Shown: positions 48,651-60,130 of the stretch, in pieces | Layout: each line of letters opens with the position of its first letter | How positions within the stretch are numbered: the stretch's first letter is position 1 | Source of the DNA: Doryteuthis pealeii | Lineage: Eukaryota; Mollusca; Cephalopoda; Myopsida; Loliginidae | DNA: 64,000 nucleotides | Assembly (NCBI GenBank): GCA_023376005.1 | Contig: CM042138.1 | Coordinates: 94,706,893-94,770,892, forward strand | Direction of reading: 5' to 3' | The notes under the pieces: generated by a model | What the model was told of the DNA's origin: nothing | Seen by the model: the letters and a program-made list of their open reading frames with translations, nothing else | Database searches by the model: none | Translations under genes and position numbers: made by a program

Positions 48651-48930
48651 GGTGTGTGGTGTAATGGTTAGAGTCGTAGGAAATGGACTTGTCGACATGA
48701 GTTCAAATCCTGGACGAGGCTATTTGCATTTCACATGGCACTAATGATCTTGGAAAAGGTATGCATCCACATACTATCCCTCCAGCTAGAGGTAAATAGT
48801 AGGGCAGACTGGGATATTTAACCATGGTTAGGCAGACAGCCAATCTAGAAGGAAAATTCTGAATTCAAACCTGTTAAACTTAAAATGGAGCTCGTGTCAC
48901 ATGTTTGTGCAGAGGTGTTATATACATAAT
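48651..48930 (+). mobile_element. tRNA-Gln-like SINE (type 2), well-preserved copy
   Basis: Head TGGTGTAATGGTTAGAGTCG (A-box) and GAGTTCAAATCCTGG (B-box) match the A- and B-box wording of tRNA-Gln. The body has TTTGCATTTCACATGGCACT, CTCCAGCTAGAGGTAAATAG and ATTCTGAATTCAAACCTGTT. The tail reads TCGTGTCACATG...GCAGAGG. Confidence 0.85.
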
Positions 48931-49065
48931 GTTTTTTGTGGAGTGGCCATTTAAAAATTAAAGTTTATTCCTCTTCATTGAATATTTTATAAACAGGGCT
49001 TTGCAGTAAGGTTAGAAACTGCAACAAATTATTAATCAAGTGAAGACAGAATTAATGACTTTTAG

Positions 49066-49190
49066 GTGCTGATGGTGTAACAGTTATAATAGAAAGTAGA
49101 TTCAGTTACCGGAATTCAAATCCTGAATGAGGCTCTTTGCATTTCACAAAGTGAATATTACCCTTGAGAAAGGTATAAATCCAACTATTT
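49066..49190 (+). mobile_element. Type 2 SINE, 5' half
   Basis: GGTGTAACAGTTATAATAG, B-box AATTCAAATCCTGAATGAGG, CTCTTTGCATTTCAC; stops after AAATCCAACTATTTGG. Confidence 0.75.
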
Positions 49191-49279
49191 GGTTAATTTC
49201 TCTGCTGGTCGTTCATAGAATAAAAATCTGAAAAATCCTATTTTGTTTATCAGTAATGCTTGACATGGGTAACCAAGTT

Positions 49280-49530
49280 CACTTCGCTATGAGAGCCTCC
49301 GAGAACGAAACTGTTTGCATTTCCCTTAACACTAATACCCTTGAAAAAAGTTTTGAATCCAACAATTTCTCCTCCAGATATGGGTAAATAAGAGGGCAGA
49401 CTGGGCTCTTTCACTTTGGTATGCCAACCAGTCTAAGAAAAGAAAAACTGAATTCAATCTAGTTGTAAATCTGGAGAGCAATGGGCTCTGCCAGGCTATC
49501 CCTGTCCAAGACACACTACATGAGCTCATT
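49280..49530 (+). mobile_element. Type 2 SINE with alternative tail
   Basis: Body CACTAATACCCTTGAAAAAA, AGAGGGCAGACTGGGCTC and CCAGTCTAAGAAAAG. Instead of the usual tail it ends GGAGAGCAATGGGCTCTGCC with AGGCTATCCCTGTCC, the tail also seen at 4300-4592, 27240-27545 and 50185-50500. The tRNA-like head is degraded. Confidence 0.75.
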
Positions 49531-50184
49531 AGAATCATGAAAGTAATATTTTGAAGAAATAGGTATCAGTAAAAAAACAAAAAAACAAAACATAAATCAA
49601 AGTTATGACAAACTTTAAAAGATTTATTTGTATTTATCATAAATATTAATTAAGTAACCTAGGATATCACTGGTAGGATTTAATAAAATATTTCAAAATT
49701 CCATTTGCTTCAATATATATATATATACATATATATAAACAGCAAATAATAGAAGTGCAGGTAGGAAGCAAGTAGAAGCCAATATTTCTATAATACATTA
49801 AATGCATTAACAGGTATAGTAGAAATATGAATTCACTAAAGATGATCCATTAATACTTATGTTCTGCTAGAAATATTATTTTTTTTTTTTTTATCCACCA
49901 TCCCTTGCCACCAACAGAAGGCCCATTATTGATAAGTGTTGATCTTGGTGCAGGAAAGAAACAACATTTACAAAGCTATAAAAGGAAAAAAAAAATTAAC
50001 ATCAGTACTTTGAATTTGATGATATATAGCTACTGAAAATTTGTGATTTTTAACTTAAAATTTGCTTGAGAAAATTTTTGGCACTTAATTTGTATATGTT
50101 GTGCATTGTGAAAAAAAAAAAAGGAGGGGGGGGGGGCTTTTCTGCTGATCAACTATTAAAAGGGAAAGGAGACTTATCCCAAAA

Positions 50185-50500
50185 ACTAGTTTAGTCATGA
50201 GGGCACTATTTATATAGCATGTTTTGAGCAGGAAGATCCTTTCTGAACCCATACTTCTCCAGATCTACAACAACCAGTTTGAATTTAGTTTTTCTTCTCC
50301 TAGACTGGTTGTCATACCAAAGTTAAATAGCCCAGTCTACCCTACTATTTACCCATAGCTGTAGGGAGAATAGTTGGATTCATACCTTTCTCAAGGATAT
50401 TAGTGCTAAGTGTAATACAAACATCTTTGTTCAGGATTTGAACTCTGGTAGTAGAGTCCACTTCCTACGACAATAAGCACTACGCCACGAGAGCCTCCAT
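50185..50500 (-). mobile_element. Type 2 SINE with alternative tail
   Basis: Complement reads GGAGGCTCTCGTGGCGTAGT ... GAGTTCAAATCCTGAA ... GTAGGGTAGACTGGG, ending in the alternative tail near TAGTTTAGTCATGAGGGC. It forms an inverted pair with 49205-49530 that extends into flanking DNA. Confidence 0.8.
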
Positions 50501-51024
50501 ATCAAGCATTACTGATAAACAAAACAGAATTGAACATCTGAAAATCTTATGAACAACAAGCACAGAAATTATAAGACAATCAGATTATAAAACAAATTTT
50601 ATTGTAAATGATTTTTTAAAATTTAAATAAAACAAAAAAATAGATTACTTGTTCTTCATACTATTTATTTCAGTTTTTAATCTCAAATCCATAAACAATT
50701 CAAGGCAGATTACAAAAGATTTACCTGTCTGAGATTATAGATAAGCTTATAATTGAATATTAAAGACTTACAATAAATATTAACACCTGAATGGCTCATA
50801 AAATACATATGAAACTAAATTTGCAATTTAAGCAAGATCGGCAAAACTAATTCACTTTATTGACATAAAAAACCCACCCCAGACAATTTATATTTAATAC
50901 TACAGTATCATAGTTAGATTACCAGTACACCACCTAGCCTACCCGGATAAATAACCTACTAGATAATTTCAAATATAAGACCTAGGGAATATGTTTGGAG
51001 TCATCTGGAAGGAGGGTGGGAAAA

Positions 51025-51585
51025 ATGATTAATTTATTTTAACAGTATATCAACATGTCTGTGGATTATCTTATGCTTAAAAGGTTAGGTAATTGCATAC
51101 ATTTTAGTTAATATTTACATTTTTTTCCACATGGTTATATGATCTCAAGTACTCCTATCTAATACTAATAATTTATACATAATCAGGGTTTAAAGTAATA
51201 AATTCAATTTTATAATAATCATTTTTGTACAGTTATATGGTCTCAAGTAACTAATAATTATAATCCTTAGTAAACAATTGCAGCTTCAATTTTTATATTC
51301 AATATTAATACAAATAATTTACAGTTATCAAGTATTCATATATAATATGAATAATTTTCAGATCTATTTGACCAATTGATGAAACACTAATAGGTACTAC
51401 CACTTTGGGTCAGAGTGAACCTGTGAGTAATGAAAAATGAAACTAGTCCATACACCTCAGAGCTCTAAAACTGGAGCCTTACCATCAGATGCAGTTTAGG
51501 GTCATATCAAGGACACAGCTTTTTATAGTGATTAGGGATCTTACCGCTCTGTAGGGGATATAGCCACCATATTATAAGCCATTTA
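51025..51585 (+). repeat. Repeat D, long copy
   Basis: Carries the expanded TATATGGTCTCAAGTAACTA modules and the usual end CCATATTATAAGCCA. Followed head to head by an inverted 5' part at 51600-51745 (ATGCAATTCCCTAACCTATA, GCTGTTAAAAAAAAATCAAT). Confidence 0.8.
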
Positions 51586-51599
51586 AAAAATATTCATAT

Positions 51600-51745
51600 T
51601 TGATAGGACCATGGGCAAAGAAAAAAAATTCAAGAAACAACTACACAAAAAATGTAAATATGTACAATGAATGCAATTCCCTAACCTATAGGCATAAAAT
51701 AACAATAGATCAGTTGACATGCTGTTAAAAAAAAATCAATCAAGA
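51600..51745 (-). repeat. Repeat D, 5' part, inverted
   Basis: Complement of the family's first 140 bp; TGTAAATATGTACAATGAAT and ACCTATAGGCATAAAATAAC are diagnostic. Confidence 0.75.
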
Positions 51746-51836
51746 AAAAAAAATTATATAAAAGTTTTCCATAATTCACAACTACAGAAAATAAATAAGT
51801 CCAACTAAAGTAGTTGCTTAGTGTGTAAATAAAAAT

Positions 51837-51876
<40 letters not shown>

Positions 51877-52052
51877 AACCTCAGGCTTTGTTAAATACAA
51901 AATTCCAGTAAAATCTTGATTAACAAATTATACGATGGAGAATTACTTTGCTCCCAAAACAATTGAAAATTCATTGCATAGAAATGAAAACCAGATTTAA
52001 AGATCTGCTTTCTCCCCTTTAAATAATTGTATAGATAAATATGACAGAATTG

Positions 52053-52094
<42 letters not shown>

Positions 52095-52239
52095 TATATA
52101 TATAAAATAAATAAAACCAGTATTTATATAGAGTGAAAATTTATAATAAATACAAAAATACTCTACCAAATTGGTTTTCAGGTCTTATTTCATCTCTTCA
52201 TAATGTCAAAGAAGCCCATCTTAAATTATATTCGTTTGT

Positions 52240-52355
52240 TTTATGGTTTCAAGTATTCCAATCTAATACATATCATTTTCAAGCAGTTCTATTTGGCCCT
52301 AACACAGAGTTGGTGTGGACCTGGGAGTAATGGCAATAAAGGGGTACTCCACAAA
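52240..52355 (+). repeat. Repeat D fragment
   Basis: TATGGTTTCAAGTATTCCAA ... GGACCTGGGAGTAATGGCAA ... GGGGTACTCCAC. Other short pieces are at 55588-55637 (minus), 55935-56020 and 57422-57480. Confidence 0.7.
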
Positions 52356-52592
52356 TTACGTTTGATTCTTCCTATCAGTCTCACAGTCAGAATTTTGTAA
52401 ATATCAACACTGGAATTTAGAGGATAAATATACATTTTCAAGAAGTTATAAATAATTACCATTATAAGAGAATGAATGGAAAAAGATGACTAAAGAGAGT
52501 TTAAATAAAACTGGTTTTGCCTTAATAAAAGTGATCAAAACAAAATCTTATTTGGTAAGTTGCCACAAAGACAAACAGCATTAATCATATTA

Positions 52593-53151
52593 CTAGGCGA
52601 GTCAAAAGTTTTGCAATATTTCGATACATGCTAGCTTGTAGCCTGTATATCACATGACCTAAGCAGTTCAAGCTATGGTTAGTACCCACTGTGGTTGGTG
52701 GTATAGTGGTGGTTTATGCACTGACACATTGTGCATTGCTTCACTCTGTCCATGTAGGATTTGAAACCTGCACAGATGAAAGTTCAAAGTAGTTTAATTC
52801 AGGAACTTATGCTTTATGAGTTTGAACATGAGAAAGTAACCAAAAACATTTGTTGTGCAAAAGGTGAAGGCACATTTGTTGTGAAGGCAATACAATAAGC
52901 AGAAGGTTGAAGAAAGTTTGCTCGGGTCGGAAGAAGCTTGATAACCAAACAAGGTCAGGTGGGCCTAAAACTGGATTCCTAGGCTATACTCCAAACGATA
53001 GAGGTAAGCAAATCTGGTGAGTAGCACCTGGAGAATATCAGACGAGTTTGGCATCTCACAGTCCAATGTGGTTTGTAATCTTTGTGACATCAAAGCTGTT
53101 AAATGGTGCCTTATGTTACCAAAATATTGCAAAACTATTGACTCACTCTAG
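52593..53151 (+). mobile_element. Mariner relic, transposase N-terminal part retained
   Basis: Flanked by TA (52591-52592, 53152-53153). TIRs are CTAGGCGAGTCAAAAGTTTT on the left and the complement of ...TTTGACTCACTCTAG-type sequence on the right (CTAGAGTGAGTCAATAGTTT). An ATG at 52776 starts MKVQSSLIQELMLYEFEHEK, followed by NICCAKGEG, RKFARVGR and, after stops, a remnant resembling EYQTSLASHS. This order matches the mariner N-terminal helix-turn-helix region (LLYEF...A..I...YG....RW F..F). The catalytic domain is missing, so this is an internal-deletion derivative. Confidence 0.85.
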
Positions 53152-53429
53152 TATTACAATTATTACAACTTGTTAAATACCCTACCTATGAACATTAATG
53201 GGTATGTCCCAATCCTCATAAATATGGGAGTATTATGCTGACTGAGTAGTCTTATATCACTAGCAGTGGTTTACCTTCTTCACACTATTGGTGAGTATTA
53301 TATTTTGTTAATGTTATAAAAGATTGCATTTCATTTCCAACCACCGTTTTGGTTATTTCTCATTTAGTAACCTTTGTTAGGTTACAACAAAGCTATAATC
53401 TTTATATATTATTATGATCTTTATTGAGG

Positions 53430-53705
53430 TGTTTATAGTGTAATGGTTATCTTCATAGGAAATGAGCATGGCAAACAGAGTTCAAATCCTGAACGAGGCT
53501 ATTTGCATTTCACATAGTGCTAATATCCTCGAGAAAGGTACAAATTCTCTCTCCAGCTCAATAGTAGGGCAGACTGAGCTCTTTAACTTTGTTATGGCAA
53601 CCAGTCTAGGAGAAAGAAACTTCTGAATTCAAACCTGTTAAACTCCACTTAAAAAATTGAGGTTGTGTTGTATCCTGCCCATGCAGAGTTGAGTAAATAC
53701 ATATA
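53430..53705 (+). mobile_element. Type 2 SINE
   Basis: A-box AGTGTAATGGTTATC, B-box GAGTTCAAATCCTGAA, body with AATAGTAGGGCAGACTGAGC, tail GAGGTTGTGTTGTATCCTGC. A 12-base stretch of the body is missing. Confidence 0.85.
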
Positions 53706-53721
53706 AACTATAATCTTTTTA

Positions 53722-53885
53722 GTATTATTTGGATTATTCAGACTATTATTCTCATCTTTATTGTTATCTGTACAACATTTCGGCCAATGTGCCCTTCATC
53801 AGATATTTCTTGTCAGACTTGAGAGCCTTCTACAGATAACAATAAAGATGAGGACAATAGTCCGAATAATCCAAATAATACTAAT
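53722..53885. repeat. Fold-back repeat, retroelement-tail type
   Basis: TTTGGATTATTCAGACTATT and CTCATCTTTATTGTTATCTG (53727-53770) are mirrored by CAGATAACAATAAAGATGAG and AGTCCGAATAATCCAAATAA (53834-53877). The centre has CATTTCGGCCAATGTGCCCT and TCATCAGATATTTC. A single related arm is at 33172-33262. Confidence 0.8.
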
Positions 53886-55002
53886 TATCAAGCCTCATCT
53901 CAAAAATTCAGAGAAATAATATATAATCTTTTTTTCTTTTAGAATAACAAAACAATTTTAAATGTGAAGATTGATTTGCAATTCAGGTTAAAACAAAAAA
54001 ACAAAAAAAAACATTTTGTTTGTAAATTAAAAGAGGTCAGTTAGTTATAAATGCCTACAAGAACAGAACCCAAAATTGTGATTATTTATAAAAAGGGTCA
54101 GATTTAACCATAAGAGTCCCCTAGGCTAATGTAATTTAGGGCCCATTCATTGTATATGTCTCCACCCAGTTTCTATTAAAAAATTAAAAAATAATTTTAT
54201 AGGTTCTTTTTTAGTGTAAAATTGAGCAAAGTAGACAAAATTAGTTCAAAGGAGCCTGATTAAATCTGAAAATAAATGAATCTTCTGTTCTTATATCTTC
54301 TTTGTTTTGTTTTAAGTTGTATCTGTCTTAGGGGCCCCCTACTAGTCCACATGTAAATCCACCACTGCTTATAAAGTATTGGTTACTCTTCAGAAAAAAA
54401 AAAAAGTCTAAGATTTAGGTTGTAGTCTCTATGTAGAACTATATAAAATAAGTAATCAGTCCAATACTCAATAAAACTAATCACTCTTTAACTGTAAAAT
54501 ACTCATCTGCAAAGTAATAAATGCTAATAGCAAATCATCTCATGAAAGAGAAACCAATATTGCTACTTATATCACACACCCATACCCACAAGGGATCGAT
54601 TTAGTAGTCAAGTATCAACAGAACTGCTCCCTTCACTCTTTATGCTTATATTTTCAAATATGGAGGAGAGGGGGCAAAAAAGTCCAAAACAAATTTCAAT
54701 GCTATTTTATCTCCCAAGTACAAACCTAATGTTATAAAGGGAACTACCCTCACCCATCCTCCACCTAGAGAGGAAAAGAGTGAAGAGACAGACAGGCAAG
54801 TCAAGATCGAACAGAGAATTTGCTCCAGCTGACAAAAGAAACACAAACACATACACATACAAAGAGGCTACAATCAAATCGAATTCTGGCAGTCAGTATA
54901 AGAGAGAAAGTGTCGGAAAGTGCTGGAAATAATGACTTGGTGTAACAATCTAATGCTACTCTTAAGTCTGACAGGATAGAAATAGACAAGAGAGCAAAGT
55001 GT
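53886..55002. other. No gene recognised
   Basis: 54640-54990 is somewhat less AT-rich. On the minus strand it has an acceptor-like TTTCCTCTCTAG followed by GTGGAGGATGGG (about 54778-54755). I could not connect it to SLC66A2, so it is only a weak candidate for an upstream non-coding exon. Confidence 0.3.
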
Positions 55003-55041
55003 ATATATATTATATATATATATACACATACATATATATAC

Positions 55042-55107
<66 letters not shown>

Positions 55108-55131
55108 TATATACATATAATATATATTATA

Positions 55132-55187
<56 letters not shown>

Positions 55188-55188
55188 T
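55003..55188. repeat. Long (TA)n/(CA)n microsatellite
   Basis: About 185 bp of TA with interspersed ACATA, ending in (CA)5. Other TA or TA/CA tracts: 8423-8463, 13758-13803, 21529-21585, 36246-36288, 37130-37162, 47837-47960, 49713-49738, 52055-52104, 62363-62387. Confidence 0.97.
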
Positions 55189-55830
55189 TAGCAGAAGAAC
55201 TTTGTATGCCCCAAGATAAAATTAATACACTAAAACAAATTTTGCTTAAAAAAAAAAAAATAAATAAAATAAATTTAAAAAAAAAAAAAAAAAAAAAATC
55301 ATTCTATTGCTTTCTGTATAAACTTTCCAAAAAGTCCCAATTCCTTGCAAGTAGGCTGTGGGACTCCTCCAATTCGCAATTTTACTTACTTTCTGGACCT
55401 TCATGATCGATCTTAAGAATTATCATTAACTCACACTGAATATACCAACTCCCACTAGATAATCAAAGTTAAGCAGCAATAAGCCTGTTCAATACGTTAA
55501 TTGAGTGACCACTTAAGCAACAAGTACTGTAAGCAACCTGAGGCCTTTGTTTTCAAAATGACTTGATTCGGTATTAAATGACTTTAAAAAGGCATTGATA
55601 TGCCATAAAACAAAGCAACCAACCAACCAACCAATTTTAAACTAAAATGTTCTGTCAGTGCCCCTCTCTCTTTTGCATTCTTCCCCCTTTAAATGTATTT
55701 AACACATCTATTGAGGTTAAGAGAATCCACATGATTGTCATCAAAATTTGTCCATTAGCAAAGGAGTATGTAAGCAGAATACATTCTATGAGGACAGAGC
55801 TAAAGAAATATATTATATTTATTATATATT

Positions 55831-56867
55831 ATAGAAATTATATAGAAATAGCGAATACATTATCACAGATTAATGTTATTGAGATGGACCCATTGATGCT
55901 AACAACTAAGATTATCCAAGTAATTTTTCTCCAAAGTCCACTGACCTGGAGTGGTGTACTACCACTCTAGGTCAGAGTAGACCTAGAAATAACAGCAACG
56001 AAATAGTACTCCACAAACCCCAGAGCTTCGTATTAAATAGAGTGGATATTATATAACCGACATTGGTAAGTGCTTTTGTGCTTAATAAGAGTTTTTGAAA
56101 AGGATAATGATCACAATAAAAGTACAAAAAAGAGAAAAAGGTGGAATCAGAGAAAACAAAAGAAAAAGTCTAAGCCAAAAACATCAATTAACAAAATAAA
56201 AAAAGTAAAAATTCTTTGGATATCAGTCAAAATAATGTAAACAAGTTAAAAAGAATAAAAAGAAAAATGTTGAGCAAGTTTAAACCAAGACCAAATTCTC
56301 TAGACAGTCATTAAAAGAAAAATCATCTGAGGCATAAAATTGAAAAATGATTTTAGGTAAATACTGTAGACTAAAATGAGAAAAATATTTTTTTTTTACA
56401 TTAAAAGAATAGAAAATTTTAAAAAGAAAATATTTTTAAAGAATTTTTAAGAAAGAACCTTGTCTCCTTGCTCTTTTAGTCTATAAAACTAAAAATATTC
56501 ACCATAAAAGAGATTTCTTTTTACTAAATTCCGAGACACTTCTTACAGATGACAAAGAAGCATTGCTTTTTTTTTTAATACCATGATACAATTGTTACAT
56601 ATATACACTGATGTATATTGGCCCAAGAAAATAACCCTGATTGACAGGCCACATTACATCTTGGGACAGATAATTGTTTCATTATGTTTAGACAAGGCAC
56701 AGAGTAAAGGTCTTCTATCTTGTTAAGATTTGATTCTATTAACATCATGTTAAACCAGTTTGAAATAAAGCCAGTAACTCATAGATTATATAGAAATAGT
56801 GAATACATGATCACAGATTAATGTTATTGAGCTGGACCCATCGATGTTAACAACTAAGATTATCTAT
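55831..56867 (+). repeat. Direct 88-bp duplication at about 950 bp spacing
   Basis: 55831-55921 and 56780-56867 share TATATAGAAATAG, ACAGATTAATGTTATTGAG and AACAACTAAGATTATC, differing at a few bases. Confidence 0.85.
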
Positions 56868-57084
56868 TATCTCATGCCTCTGCTCTTCTCTTACACGTTG
56901 CCTGTGTTATCACATTTCCTTATCCTTGACAATTTGTTATCCCATTCATGTTTTTATCTAGATATAGTTATATAAACAAGGAATGGTTTCACATACAAAA
57001 ATTAAAGAAGGAATGCACTAGAGATGCAATATGCTGGTATTTTATATCTGCAAGTACTTTTTCCCATGATGTAATGAATATTGT

Positions 57085-57151
57085 CATTGTGAAAGGCATG
57101 AATCAATCTCCCCTTCCAAGCTATGAGTAAAGTAGTAGGGCAGACTGAGTT
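57085..57151 (+). mobile_element. Type 2 SINE fragment cut by a LINE tail
   Basis: GTGAAAGGCATGAATCAATC ... AGTAGTAGGGCAGACTGAGT is type 2 body. It stops exactly where the reversed LINE 3' end (57152-57345) begins. Confidence 0.7.
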
Positions 57152-57345
57152 CTGTAGTTTAATAATGAAATTTATTGTGTACAGTGCTCAGGTGCACCAC
57201 AACTCATCAAAGTCTCATATCTAGTACATAGAATAATGTATTAGTGTCAGGAACATGAATAGCATACTGTAATAATATACATGTAGTGTGCACGTGCATG
57301 CATATGTGTTGGCGGATTACAGGAAGCATGGAGGCTTTTAAGTAT
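57152..57345 (-). mobile_element. Second 3' tail of the CR1/Jockey-like LINE
   Basis: The reverse complement matches the 3'UTR of the LINE at 60131-60835: CAGTGCTCAGGTGCACCACA here is the complement of the CACCTGAGCAC region there, and GTTCCTGACAC is shared. It reaches into the last codons (FKASML-like). 5'-truncated, as usual for LINEs, and abutting a SINE fragment ending about 57151. Confidence 0.8.
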
Positions 57346-57829
57346 TTGTGAAATCTGTTGATAACATTAAAAAAGTACTGTGTAATGCACAGAAAATGTT
57401 TTTAAATGTTAGTAAAAAAGGATTGATTGGTTTTTAATGGCACATCAACCCATCTGGGGTTATTTTAAGAGATAAATTTTGAGGGATGATCAGATTTATT
57501 GATATGTTTTTTTTTTTCCAAGGATTTTTCTTGATTTTGACACTATGTTGTCTGTAACTGTTTGTTGTTAAATTGGTTGGGAATCACTTTGAGGATTAGC
57601 TCATAGGGTAAAGTTCAAGTTTATAGTTTTTTTATATAATTTAGTTAAGAGTTATCATCTACACACAATTGAAAAAAAAAAATCTGTGACTGCCTTAAAA
57701 ATTAATGGAGAAATCAAATATTTAAGGGCTATTCCAAGGGATGGCAAGGGGTCATCATGAAATCTTTTCACACGTTTACAAATCTCACATGCTGAAATTA
57801 ACTTTAGTTCAGTCCATAGAGAATGTATG

Positions 57830-58095
57830 TATTTACCCCCCCCCCCCCCGTCATGAATAGGATGCAACACAAGATCAATTTTTAACCAGAGTACTACTGA
57901 TTTGAATTCAGTTTTCCTTCTCTTTGACTGGTTGTTGTAACAAGGCTAAAGAGTCTAATCTACTCTATTATTTACCCATAGCTAAGGGGAAGGGAGTTCA
58001 TAACTTTCCCATAGGTATTATAGAGAAAGTGAAATGCAAACAGCTTTGTCTAGGATTTGAACTTGGGTCAATGTGTCCATTTCCTTGCAACCAGC
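57830..58095 (-). mobile_element. Type 2 SINE
   Basis: Tail complement TCATGAATAGGATGCAACAC after a C-run, body CTAAAGAGTCTAATCTACTC, B-box complement AGGATTTGAACTTGGGTC; the extreme head is lost. Confidence 0.8.
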
Positions 58096-59209
58096 CCACA
58101 TTTGATGTAAGTTAATAAAATAATAGATAATGTATAAATTTTGTCTAAACATCTTTAAACTGGAGTCTGCTACACATTTGTGCCTTTGTACTCAACTGAC
58201 CTTTCTAAAAAGAAAATAAATAAATGAATAAAAAGAAAAAAAATCAATTAGCTGCTTGTTAAAATCATTCAAGTAAGAGAAGAAGAAGTCAAGAAAAAAA
58301 TCATAATTTTTCATAACTTGTCACCAATAATAATTATAATAAATTTTACCCAATATTACTGTTTTTCTTTCTTTTTTTTTTTTCAATTTATCATAAAACC
58401 AGTAAACCATTGCATCTCTAGAAAACACAAATATTTTCTCGTATATTTTTTTTTTTTTTTGCTTTATCCCTCCAAAAAGAATTTTCATGTATCACAAATT
58501 TTTTAAAAATATTTTTTAATTTCAAACTTTCCCTTCATTGTCTTCATCCCTCCTCACTCATTCTCAATATGAATTTATTTTTATCTGGTTTTATTTTTCT
58601 CTTCATGTTTTTTATAATTTTTTTTTTTTTTTTTTTTACCTCCAACTTTCATCTTTCATCTAAATGAGTACTTCTAAATTTTGGTAAATTATAATTCTCA
58701 AGGTCAATTCCTGAGAAGATATAAATTGTAATAAAATATTAATCAAAATATTTAGTGTATATTTAAAAAAGTGATAAGAAAATTAATCGAGAAAAGAATG
58801 CATTAGTTTTTGCCATAAATAATATAAGTAATGCACTCCTGATATGGAGATATTATTCAGTACTGTGAATAATTTTTTTTCATTAGACTGTAGACTTATT
58901 AATGTACCTATGTGTATATAATTTTTGTAATTAACTCCTGTTTACATTCTCTTGTTTTTAATTTTTTTTTATAAACTTTCCTTATCTATCATCTTTAATC
59001 AAACATGCCTCAAATAAATAATTCTGCCTAAATATATTATATAAGTGAAAAGTCCATTCAGTATATATGTCACAATACAATCAAAAGCAATCTTTTTTTA
59101 ATAAATTTCATTAAAACTAAATGCTCCTAGAACAAAAACTGAACCAAACCAATATACATAAAGATTATTTTGAAAGGTTGCGTTTGAGATAATAAAATAG
59201 GTTGTGATG
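58096..59209. other. T-rich stretch, no gene recognised
   Basis: Several poly-T tracts (58371-58383, 58447-58460, 58618-58637). Similar plain AT-rich sequence fills 56021-57084 and 59493-59918. Confidence 0.5.
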
Positions 59210-59492
59210 TATGTATTTACTCAAGCTATCCGCCATGAGCAGGATGTGACACAAGGTCAATTTTTAAGCAGAATTTAACAGGTTGGAATTCAGAATTCTT
59301 CTTTCCAAGACCGTTGTCATATGAAGGTTAAAGAGCCCGGTGTGCCCTAACTTTTACCATAGGTAGATGGTGAATACTTGGATTTTCCAAGGGTATTAGC
59401 GCTATGTGAAATGCAAACAAACTTATCCAGTAGTCAAACTGGTCACCATGTCAATTCCATACAATGATAACTATCATTCCACAAAGGCCTCC
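59210..59492 (-). mobile_element. Type 2 SINE
   Basis: Tail complement CCGCCATGAGCAGGATGTGA, body GTTAAAGAGCCCGGTGTGCC, degraded head TGATAACTATCATTCCAC ending GGCCTCC. Confidence 0.8.
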
Positions 59493-59918
59493 ATTACAAA
59501 AAAGAAAAAAAAAAAAAATCACATTTCCAAATGTAACAAAAGTTAAATTGCCAAGAGCATAAACCTCATATTGATAAAGCCGACAATGAAACTCATTTTT
59601 ATTTTATTTGCTGACTCTTCAGTTCTGGATGAAAAGACTTAAAAGTGTTGAATTTATCTATTCTCTACTTTGAAGATTTTTGCCACAAAGAAAACACTCC
59701 AGGTCTCTGAATAAATAGAAAATTTAAAGTTAAATCCAATTAATATTTATACCAAGTACTTTCAACTTAAAAATTTGATGTTTTCAACAGTTTTAATGGC
59801 TCTGAACTTGCATTGTCATCTTAACAATTGACACTTTCTGTTAATCAAATCAAGATCCTTTTTTTTCTTGTTTTATTTGTTAATCATTAGAAAATACTCC
59901 AGTATTAAACATATCAAG

Positions 59919-60124
59919 TAAAGTTGGCAGAGTGGCTTATTACGGTATCAGCCAGACAGGGAGGGAGACTATTCCCTTTCAATCGCACTGGACCAAGGAG
60001 ATTGTCTGAGGTGGAGCGCCACACCTACCATCATCTGCCCACTTTACTAAACAGATCCAAACTGTGCTACTCATATGCTGAGTTGATGAGGGGCGTATCA
60101 AACCCAGAACCTTGTGGTTTCTAG
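59919..60124 (-). mobile_element. Type 1 SINE, lacking the tRNA 5' end
   Basis: Shares AAGTTGGCAGAGTGGC, GAGGTGGAGCGCCACACC and AACCTTGTGGTTTCTAG with the other copies. It stops there, so the A-box half is absent; the CR1-like LINE follows directly. Confidence 0.75.
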
Positions 60125-60130
60125 ATATAA

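Larger units (their letters stand above)
49205..50565. repeat. Long inverted repeat around two type 2 SINEs
   Basis: Beyond the SINEs, the flank AATCCTATTTTGTTTATCAG / TAATGCTTGACAT (49235-49268) is the complement of ATCAAGCATTACTGATAAAC (50502) and following. The repeated unit is therefore larger than the SINE itself. Confidence 0.75.

Noticed and set aside
48651..48725. Functional tRNA-Gln gene
   Set aside because: A and B boxes are present but acceptor and anticodon stems do not pair, and the unit continues as a 280-bp SINE.
54801..55188. Tyr/Ile-rich frames of 104-127 codons
   Set aside because: Translation of the TA/CA microsatellite; the tail is ordinary AT-rich sequence.
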